A model generated the notes under the pieces. The model searched no databases. It saw nothing but the letters and a program-made list of their open reading frames with translations, and was not told the origin of the DNA. Made by a program: the position numbers and the translations under genes. A DNA stretch of 6,308 nucleotides from an uncultured Clostridium sp. (GTDB lineage: Bacteria; Bacillota; Clostridia; TANB77; CAG-508): assembly GCA_900556345.1 (NCBI GenBank), contig USOM01000056.1, forward strand, positions 1 to 6,308. The letters are read 5' to 3'. This document shows positions 1 to 6,308 of the stretch, one piece after another (position 1 is the first letter of the stretch; each line of letters begins with the position of its first letter).

Positions 1-3000
1 GTATTATATACTGTTATCTCTAATGGTGTTTCAAAGTCATATTTTAATGTATATACATTTTCTTTTATGTCTGATGGTTCTATAATTGTTCCATTTTCTG
101 AGGTAACTTTAAATTTAGCAAAATCATTTAGGTTTCTAAATTCTATATTTATTTTATCAATATCAGATGCATATACAGATATATCTGGTAATTCTTCATC
201 TTGTAAAATGTCTAAGCTCATTACACTAACTTCCATATCTTCTAGTAACATTGCATCTTCTAGCGATACTGCATCTTCCGTGAATTCTACAGTTCTATTT
301 GGAATTGGAATTTTATTTTGAACAATATTCAAGTTGCCACTTCCCCAATATAAATTAGCTGAATAATTTGTTTTTAAAGTTGGGAAATATCCATTACTAT
401 AGTCATATCTTGAATATCCAAAGTTTAATCCTTTATTTCCAATAACTTTTTGAATTTCATTTCCATCCTCATCTACTTCTGTTTCATAGATTTTATCATT
501 TTTAGTATATATATTAGTACTTAATTCACTACTACTTACCATTGTATAATTATCTTTTTCCTCTGCTAATCCACCAACTTGTGAACCATTTAAACGCGAA
601 CAGTTATATACATAAATATTATTCATATATTGACTTTGAATTGTTCCCATTTCACTACTTGCTACAGAACCAATTCCCATATCTATATAGCTTCCTGGTG
701 ATGCAATATCTGTTACAACTAAGTTACACTCAACATTATTGTATTTTTCTATATCTTCGTCATAATTTAATTGCTTTGCTGTAGAACCTATTAATCCACC
801 AACAGAATTGTTAGCAATAACAGCTTTATCATCCTCGGTATTTGCTATAAAGTTGTATTTTATGTTTGCTTTATATTGAATATTGCTTAATCTACTATTA
901 TCAAAATATCCAACTATTCCACCTGCTGAATTATTTGTAGCTGTAATCGAAGTATTTCCAACATAACAATATTGTATATTTCCATAAATAAAGTTTCCTG
1001 CAATTCCACCTACATTATTTAATCCTTTTACAGTAGAATTTACACTATATGAATGCCATAAGAAAAAGTTTGTTGATGCTATTGAGCTTGCTGATCCGCC
1101 TGCATATCCTGTATAGAAACCTGTTATTCCTCCTACATTACTTCCACTTGATGTTACAATGCTATTTTCTAAAACAGCTCCAGACATAGTTCCTACTATA
1201 TAACCTGATATTCCTCCTACATAGTTCATACTACCTGTTATTGTTACATTTTTTGCATTTGCACCTGCTACAGCATAATTGTCACTATTAGTACTTGAAA
1301 TTGAAGTTGTCGAATACTCAGATGTTCCTACTATTCCACCTACATAATTTCCTGTACCTATTACAGTACAATTTTCGGCTTTTGCATCTTTTATTCTTCC
1401 AACAGAGCGTCCAATTACACCACCTACATGGCTTCCACCACTAATTTCTTGGTTTGCACCACGTGATCTTAGAGTTACTGTATAACTGTAGTAACTATCT
1501 CCTATTCCTATACATCCACCAACATAAGCATTTCCTTTTATTTTGTTGTTTTCAGAAGTTGCATTTATTACATTTGCCCAGCCTGAGCCACCATCATTTC
1601 CTCCAACATAATAATTTCCTGTAACATTGTTATTTGTAGATACCATATTGTAATATGACCAACCGTGATATCCGACATTTCCACCAATATAGTTTCCGCT
1701 TCCTGTAACAATATTATTTGTAGAGGTTAATCCATTTGCATTTCCAGAACCATATCCAATATTACTTCCAACAAAGTTTGTTCCTTGTACTTTACTATTT
1801 GTTGTCTTTAAGGTATTTGCCCAATTTCCTGCGCCTCCATATTGACCTATATTTCCACCAACATATTGACTACCTCTTACTAAGTACGAAGTTTCTGTAT
1901 CAGAAGATTTCTTTCCATCTGCTGAATATTGATATGCCGATATATTTCCAATTGTACCATCTGTATATCCAAATATTCCACCAACATAATTTCCGTTAGA
2001 TGTAATATTTATATATGTTCCCTCTATATTTGAAGAACTTCCTAATGATGTTGCTTGTCCACATAATCCTCCAATATAACTTCTTCCATTCATTACAACA
2101 TTATTTAAAGTTATATTACTGAAACTTCCAGCAATATTTCTAGAAATTGGACCTATAAAGTCCCCAGTGCAAGATATATTTATATTATTAAATTTGCAGT
2201 TATTTGCTGCTCCTCTTAATATAGATATTAAACCTGCATAGCTTGCATTTCCTGATATGTTGCAATTTTCAAAAGTAATATTTTTAAAGCTTGTTTTTAT
2301 TTCTTTTATAAATCCACTATATGAACCAATTGAAGAAATATTTACATTTGAAATTGTAAGCATACTATCTGCTTCTAATTTACCAATAACAACATTACTT
2401 TCTATTTTATTTACTGTGCTAAAATCAATATTTCCTGTAATCTTTACATTTTGTCCTTCTGATGTTCTTCCCTCTCCAGAGAAAAATTCATTCCATTCTG
2501 TAGCATTTGAAATTCCTTTGTAAAGTTCCACTTTAATTTTAGTTGTTATTTCTTTTTCTACTTCTATTCCATCACTTTCATAGTAAATACTTTCTATTTT
2601 GTAACTATCATAAGCTCTATTTGGTGTTGCAACAAATGTTACTACCGTTAGACCTTTACTATCTTTTGAAACCTGCCAAGAGCCATCTATTACTTGCATA
2701 TCATTGTTTTCTATTTTTACTCTTGTTAAATTCAAATTATTTTTATTTTCAAATTTCATCACAACAGTTACTTTTGTTTTATCACTTGAAGGTGTTGATG
2801 TAATAGAATCTAATTTTAAATCATTATCAATTCTCGTCATCTTTTGGTTAGGCAAAACATTTCCATATGTACTATTTAATTCAGGTAGATATTTATGGCC
2901 TAATAAATCAAATTCTTCTCCATCTTTCATTATTTTATATGCATAATTATTTCCCCAATTTAACATGTTTGAAGAATATGTATTTGTTTGGAAGGCTTCT

Positions 3001-6000
3001 TCATACGACAATAACTTTGTTGTTCCAAGTGAGTTTGTGTTTATTTCACCATTTATTAGTTGATCTTTATATGCATAGTTTTTATATGATGATGTTCCAC
3101 TATTTCCACCAAATATTCTATTTACACATCCAACATTATTTCCTGCAACATATATATTTCCTAAATAGAAGTTATTAGTTATTCTAGATACTCCTGTATC
3201 GCTAAATCCTACTATTCCTCCAATATATGCATTTCCAGACATAACTTTGCTTGTAATATTAACCATACTATAGCAGTTTTTAATAAAAATATTTCCCCAG
3301 CGATCATATCCTAGTATTCCACCAGCATAGTTATAAGTATTTATTTTACCAGTACTATAACAATTTTCTATATATACGTATGGTGTTCCTGGTTTTACTC
3401 TTTCGTCTGAATCGTGTCCTTTATATCCAACTATTCCTCCTACACCGCTGTTTGATGTAACATTAGCATTCATAATTAAATTTTGAACCATTGAGTTTGA
3501 AACATAAGCATCTACTCCACCATATATGTATAAATGTCCTATAAGTCCACCCACTCTGATGTTTGTTACATTTGTGTTTGTAAAATCTATATTAAGTCCT
3601 TGAACAGAACAGTTTTGTACTTTTATATTATCTGCCAAACTACTTGATCCACTATTTATGTATCCTGCAATTCCACCTATACAAGGTGTTCCTCCACTAT
3701 ATGATGAGGTTATTTCCATATCTTTTATATGAATATTATCTATAACAATATTTTCTGTTACTTCTGCATTTTCAATAAATCCTATTTTTTGAGCAGATGA
3801 ATTTATAGTAAATCCATCAATATATAAGTTCTTTATTGTTCCTTTGCTGAATCCTTTTATTAAAGATTCTGTACCATTTATATTTTTTAAGGTATGTATT
3901 TGCCCATTATACATTCCATCTAAATATCCTTGGAAGGTTCCTGTTATATATGGAGCAAAATCAGCATTTCCAAAATCTATATCCTTTATTAATCTATAAT
4001 TTTGTATTAAACCACTTACACCATTTAGGTCATTATTATTTATCGCATTCCATTCCTCGGCTGTAGAAATATTTTTTATAAATGTAACATCTATTTTTCT
4101 TGTTCCTAAATCCTCATTCTCTCCATATATAGATTCTTTTATTTTTCCATTTGCCATTTTACTTCTTATTGATGCAACTTCATAAGTATCTAAAAATGAT
4201 GTTGGATTATTAAGTATACAATAAACTGTACTTACTTTTTTACTATATGATTGGCTCATAATAGCTGTATCCATATAGTGTACATTAATTTCACTAATTG
4301 TAGTACCTGCAGGGTTATAAACTCTAAATACCGCAAGTGAAATATTGTCACCTTTTAAATCTATTTTGTTATTTCTTATATAAAGTTCTATTTCAGATTT
4401 TACTTTATCTGTCATTTCAACATTTGATATATCATTATCTTTTACTACTTCTCCAGATAAAACATCTATTATTTCGGTTCCCGTTACATCTATTTTTATA
4501 TTTTCTTGTTTTGGCATACAGTAATTTAAGTTCAAATGTGGATAATATCCATTATTTACATATATATCAATTATAAATTGCGTGTAACTATTTGCATTTA
4601 ACATTACATCTTGAACTCCTGGTTCATATAATGCTGTTGCTGATGACTTTGTATTATAATCATTAGCTTCATAGATTACATCACAGAAATAATATGATTC
4701 TTTTATTTGTGTACCATTATTTTTATTTAAAATATTTGGTCCAATATTTCCTTCTTTATTACTCGAATCCATTACACCATAATATTCATAATCATTATAT
4801 ACTGAAATTATAGGTTGTACAGAATATACATTTCTTACTATAGCTGCTGATTCTTTGTTTTCAATTATTGCTCCTGTATTTTCATTAATTACAGGAGGAT
4901 ATCCAACATTATATACTATATTTGCAGCATAAGAATATGTAGAATCACAATGGTTCATTCTTATTGGTGCAATATTATATATATTTTGAAGTAATCCCGA
5001 GCCTTCTTGTTCTGTTCCATCTACTTGGAATACTACTCCTGCTATATATCTATAATCTCCAATAGTTATATTTCCAATTCCTTCTATTCCGTTACCATAA
5101 ACATATCCATTTTGTATTGTACCTTCTGAATACAAACATACACCTGCTAAATATTGTGAGCCATATAATACGCTTTCCGTATTAACTATAAAGTTTTCAA
5201 TAGTTCCTTTGTTTCTAAATCCTAAAAGTCCAACATTTATACGCTGTTTTTGTGTACAACTTTTTAAGTTTACTATTGCATTGTCTATTGTTCCATTATT
5301 ATATAAGAATAATGAATACGTACCATCTTCTCCTGCTATAAATGTATCTACTCCTTCTACATTTGTTGTATATCTATTTTTTGCATTGTTTATATAATAG
5401 TCTATAACAATATTTTTTAGATTTGCTTTTTCATCTATTTTATAGAAAATATATGAGGTTGTTTCTCTACCTTTTTCTAAGGAATATGTATCCTTTTTTA
5501 CTGTTTTTCCATTAAAATCTATGCTACCATAAAAAGCTATATTAGGATTTCCAAATGTAAATTCACTTGTACTACTTGCATTTGATAAGTCTATATTATT
5601 TAAAAGTATATAATTTCCATAAGGCTGAATGCTTTTAAATTCTTCTACTGTTGATATACTCTTTATTTCTGTACATGTTTCTGGGTTATATGCAAATTCT
5701 ACAGAATTTAAAATATATTCTCTTCCATATTGCTTAATTACCAATTCTGCTGTGTAATTTACTATTTCATTTGATTCCTCAATTTTGTATTTGTAATTTT
5801 CATATACAGTTTCATTAGAATTATATGTATATTCAAATTCTTCTGATAAACCTTTATCTGATTTTAATCTTACAAAATATTTACATCTTTGTTCATTTTT
5901 ATCATAAGTTGTATGGTCTTTATCTATAAATTCTACATTCATATTTGCAAAGAAGTCATAACCATATTTTGAATATGCTGTTGCTGTTTCGCCAAGTTCT

Positions 6001-6308
6001 ATTTTTAGATTTCTTACAGTTACAGTATAATCTTTTTCTTTTATAGTAGGTTCTGCATTTTCGTCATCCTCTGGTAGTGGTATTGTTTCTTCGTATTTTT
6101 CTAGATAAAATCCAACATAACCATCATCTGGTACTTTAAATGTTTTTGTATATGAGGTTAAATTTCCAGTTCCAAGTCCTGTTATTTGTTCTAGATTTTT
6201 TCCAATATCTTTTCCTTTTTGTATATATACTTTAGCATTTGCCTCTGTTACTTTAGCAGAAAATGACATTGTTACTGTTTGTCCTGCATATTTTGATAAA
6301 TCATATAC
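1..6308 (-). CDS. Giant modular GLUG-repeat / M26-N-like surface protein, partial at both ends
   Basis: A single minus-strand frame with codons ending at base 3 is open across the window, giving 2,102 residues without a stop, start or frameshift. In order the protein has a jelly-roll domain (residues 1-115), an Ig-like spacer (116-216), beta-helix 1 (217-600), spacer (601-744), beta-helix 2 (745-1144), spacer (1145-1263), beta-helix 3 (1264-1980) and a C-terminal acidic linker plus beta-rich start (1981-2102). Repeated Y-V-G-G-I-x-G-Y cores followed by polar turns and N-C-Y-S strands match the GLUG motif, known from bacterial surface proteins and the N-terminal part of M26 peptidases. The role is inferred to be surface display with adhesion or binding. 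No catalytic motif (such as H-E-x-x-H), membrane segment or anchor is visible, and the specific function and ligand are unknown. Composition is AT-rich, Asn/Ile/Tyr/Gly-rich, and Trp is always TGG. Coding status is very secure; the family name is moderately secure. Confidence 0.93.
3..368 (-). other. C-terminal acidic linker and start of a further beta-rich domain (truncated)
   Basis: Residues 1981-2102 follow the P-T-L cap of helix 3. They contain a short strand region with L-Y-W-G-S-G-N (1986-1992), a proline-containing turn (P-I-P, 2001-2003), the acidic tract 2011-2042, then a beta-prone section with I-N-I-E-F-R-N-L (2053-2060), F-K-V-T-S-E-N-G-T-I-I (2066-2076) and Y-T-L-K-Y-D-F (2086-2092). 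It is cut by the left edge, so whether it is a fourth spacer, a new domain type or the approach to a catalytic domain cannot be decided here. Confidence 0.5.
225..278 (-). repeat. Short 18-bp tandem repeat encoding acidic E-D hexads
   Basis: Residues 2011-2028 are three six-residue units, E-D-A-V-S-L, E-D-A-M-L-L and E-D-M-E-V-S. The first two match at 14 of 18 bases, and the third shares the first six bases (GAAGAT). The repeat lies within a stretch (2011-2042) with 12 acidic and no basic residues. It may form a helical or flexible acidic linker after the third helix. Confidence 0.6.
369..2519 (-). other. Long beta-helix-like module 3 (GLUG-rich)
   Basis: Residues 1264-1980 open with K-G-I-S-N-A-T-E-W-N-E-F (1264-1275) and K-I-T-G-N-I-D-F (1289-1296), the same cap and strand as modules 1 and 2. 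They close with S-N-G-Y-F-P-T-L-K (1971-1979). At about 717 residues this is nearly twice the size of the other two modules, mainly because of a much longer GLUG array (residues 1330-1842). After the array, residues 1843-1970 are less regular, with a last V-G-G-L core at 1911 and a charged loop (1936-1954). A long rigid stalk or repetitive binding surface is inferred. Confidence 0.72.
783..2321 (-). repeat. GLUG repeat array in module 3 (about 17 units)
   Basis: Core aromatic/polar positions lie at residues 1330, 1357, 1384, 1411, 1441, 1482, 1512, 1540, 1567, 1595, 1627, 1655, 1696, 1724, 1765, 1794 and 1835. The first three cores are degenerate (Y-S-G-F-I, Y-A-G-L-I, F-I-G-P-I). From 1411 on nearly all read Y/N-V-G-G-x-x-G. 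On the plus strand this shows as recurring ccaccaacata / cctcctacata words. Spacing is 27-32 residues in twelve intervals and exactly 41 in four. Between cores, the strand N-x-V-T/K-G-x-G/N-N precedes each Y-V-G-G. Confidence 0.8.
2520..2876 (-). other. Ig-like beta-rich spacer C
   Basis: Residues 1145-1263 join helix 2 to helix 3. Alternating hydrophobic strands are seen, for example T-K-V-T-V-V-M-K-F-E-N (1178-1188), then S-W-Q-V-S-K (1210-1215), L-T-V-V-T-F-V-A-T-P (1220-1229) and Y-K-I-E-S-I-Y-Y-E (1236-1244), followed by a charged strand leading to the next cap. The pattern suits an Ig-like sandwich. The Y-K-I-E-S-I motif matches spacer B (Y-E-V-A-S-I). No known ligand-binding motif is recognised. 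Confidence 0.5.
2877..4076 (-). other. Beta-helix-like module 2 (M26-N/GLUG-like)
   Basis: Residues 745-1144 open with the cap K-N-I-S-T-A-E-E-W-N-A-I (745-756) and Y-R-L-I-K-D-I-D-F (771-779). They continue with G-T-F-Q-G-Y-L-D-G (790-798), L-K-N-I (807-810) and G-T-I-K-N-L-Y-I-D-G (823-832). This order (DIDF, then GTFxGxLDG, then IKNL) is the classic opening of M26 N-terminal and GLUG helices. Six Y/x-V-G-G-I-x-G-Y-type rungs follow, with N-C-Y-S strands at 982-985 and 1011-1014. The module ends at H-K-Y-L-P-E-L-N (1138-1144 and onward by one residue). This is the clearest family match in the window. Confidence 0.75.
3123..3683 (-). repeat. GLUG repeat array in module 2 (about six units)
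   Basis: Cores lie at residues 876 (C-I-G-G-I-A-G-Y), 918 (R-V-G-G-L-I-G-H), 955 (G-V-G-G-I-V-G-Y), 994 (Y-A-G-G-I-L-G-Y), 1028 (Y-I-G-G-I-V-G-F) and a decayed one at 1058 (N-V-G-C-V-N). Spacings are 42, 37, 39, 34 and 30 residues, less regular than in module 3. The units diverge between cores, so this is an old protein-level repeat rather than a fresh DNA duplication. Confidence 0.75.
4077..4508 (-). other. Ig-like beta-rich spacer B
   Basis: Residues 601-744 separate helix 1 from helix 2. Two parts are visible: an N-terminal stretch (I-K-I-D-V-T-G-T-E-I-I-D-V-L, 604-617) followed by a longer beta-prone section ending D-T-Y-E-V-A-S-I-R (707-715), a Lys-rich loop (717-732) and a strand R-K-I-D-V-T-F-I-K leading into the next cap. 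The Y-E-V-A-S-I motif aligns with spacers A and C. No family is recognised with confidence. It probably sets the distance or orientation of the rigid helices. Confidence 0.5.
4509..5660 (-). other. Beta-helix-like module 1 (M26-N/GLUG-like)
   Basis: Residues 217-600 start with the cap S-I-S-T-V-E-E-F-K-S-I (217-227) and the strand Y-I-L-L-N-N-I-D-L-S (233-242), the pattern that opens M26 N-terminal and GLUG helices ('EFxxLxxxxxYxLxxDID'). Turns G-T-I-D-N (339-343), G-T-I-E-N (368-372) and G-T-I-Q-N (396-400) mark successive rungs. The segment closes with N-N-G-Y-Y-P-H-L (585-592). It has no Gly-Gly pair, unlike helices 2 and 3, so this is the most degenerate of the three modules. A scaffold or binding-surface role is inferred. 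Confidence 0.65.
4971..5312 (-). repeat. Degenerate GLUG-like rungs in module 1
   Basis: Residues 333-446 hold about four rungs: a partial one ending N-N-G-T-I-D-N, then N-V-G-L-L-G-F (358-364), Y-L-A-G-V-C-L-Y (386-393) and Y-I-A-G-V-V-F (421-427). Spacings between the last three are 28 and 35 residues. The second glycine of the usual G-G pair is replaced (G-L, A-G), but the following G-T-I-x-N turn is well kept. The similarity is at protein level; no DNA-level repeat is apparent. Confidence 0.55.
5661..5963 (-). other. Ig-like beta-rich spacer A
   Basis: Residues 116-216 form a Lys/Glu/Tyr-rich, beta-prone stretch with no GLUG core, placed between the jelly-roll and the first beta-helix. 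It ends in Y-I-L-N-S-V-E-F (198-205), which parallels Y-E-V-A-S-I-R in spacer B and Y-K-I-E-S-I-Y in spacer C, each just ahead of a helix cap. I infer that the three spacers are distant homologues with an Ig-like or M26-N-associated fold. Similarity outside this motif is weak by eye. Confidence 0.5.
5964..6308 (-). other. Jelly-roll, carbohydrate-binding-like domain (N-terminally truncated)
   Basis: Residues 1-115 read like the latter part of a beta-sandwich found in many Gram-positive exoproteins and phage tail proteins. Visible hallmarks are D-L-S-K-Y-A-G-Q-T-V-T-M-S-F at residues 3-16, a second strand with T-K-T-F-K-V-P-D-D-G-Y-V-G-F-Y-L (54-69), and the closing strand V-R-N-L-K-I-E-L-G-E-T-A-T-A-Y-S (98-113), which resembles the common 'xIKLExGxxATxY' ending. 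Such domains often bind glycans or act as structural spacers, and the ligand cannot be told here. The start of the domain lies beyond the right edge. An acidic loop (residues 70-92) interrupts the strands. Confidence 0.6.

Noticed and set aside
2060..2078. Internal Shine-Dalgarno-like GGAGGA followed by ATG on the minus strand
   Set aside because: The ATG is out of frame, spanning TTA-TGT, and the purine run is just Gly-Gly codons of a GLUG core. No downstream small open frame is supported.
783..2321. Periodic plus-strand words such as ccaccaacata and cctcctacata, resembling a CRISPR or other direct-repeat array
   Set aside because: Words are short, variable, in frame, and encode the Y-V-G-G core of GLUG rungs. 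There are no identical 23-40 base repeats with unique spacers.
67..5397. Nine plus-strand open frames of 62-103 codons (for example 67-321, 542-784, 2257-2523, 2867-3178)
   Set aside because: All lie opposite the continuous minus-strand frame, have low-complexity Leu/Tyr/Phe/His or Ser/Ile/Phe composition typical of antisense reading of AT-rich Asn/Ile/Gly codons, and show no recognisable domain. I treat them as shadows.
1..6308. Possible alternative genetic code (UGA as Trp) because of low GC
   Set aside because: The ten Trp codons in the frame are all TGG and no TGA occurs in frame, so the standard bacterial code fits.
1..6308. Promoter-like AT-rich boxes (TATAAT-like words) on both strands
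   Set aside because: Such words are expected by chance in AT-rich coding sequence and there is no intergenic gap for them to serve.
1..6308. A multi-gene defence, mobile or biosynthetic system
   Set aside because: Only one protein is encoded, with no nuclease, transposase, recombinase, synthase or kinase motifs visible.

Overview
The whole window is one uninterrupted protein-coding frame on the minus strand. Reading from base 6308 down to base 3 gives 2,102 sense codons with no stop, and the frame runs off both edges. Neither the start nor the stop of the gene is present, so signal peptide, promoter, ribosome binding site, cell-wall anchor, catalytic domain and terminator all lie outside the view if they exist. 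I see no second gene, RNA gene, mobile element or intergenic gap.

The product is a giant modular protein, probably exported and displayed on the cell surface. From N- to C-terminus (right to left in the window) it contains: a jelly-roll, carbohydrate-binding-like domain (5964-6308); then three copies of a two-part module, each made of an Ig-like beta-rich spacer followed by a beta-helix-like segment with GLUG-type repeats (spacers 5661-5963, 4077-4508 and 2520-2876; helices 4509-5660, 2877-4076 and 369-2519); then an acidic linker and the start of another beta-rich domain (3-368). Each helix opens with a cap resembling I-S-T-x-E-E-W and a D-I-D-F/L strand, and closes with an aromatic-x-P-x-L motif. 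The layout resembles the N-terminal non-catalytic part of M26-type (ZmpB/IgA1 protease-like) proteins and other GLUG-bearing surface proteins of low-GC Gram-positive bacteria. No protease motif is visible here.

The organism is probably a low-GC bacterium, perhaps a host-associated Bacillota (Clostridia-like). Base composition is strongly AT-rich, Ile is mostly ATA, Arg is almost always AGA, and all ten Trp codons are TGG with no in-frame TGA, which argues against the Mollicutes code. The lineage is an inference from composition only.

The most interesting observations are the triplicated architecture, the two-valued repeat spacing in the third helix (27-32 or exactly 41 residues), an inverted glycine codon preference at Gly-Gly pairs, recurrent Asn-Cys pairs, and a small 18-bp tandem repeat in the acidic linker. 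I found no evidence of a defence system, CRISPR array or other multi-gene system.
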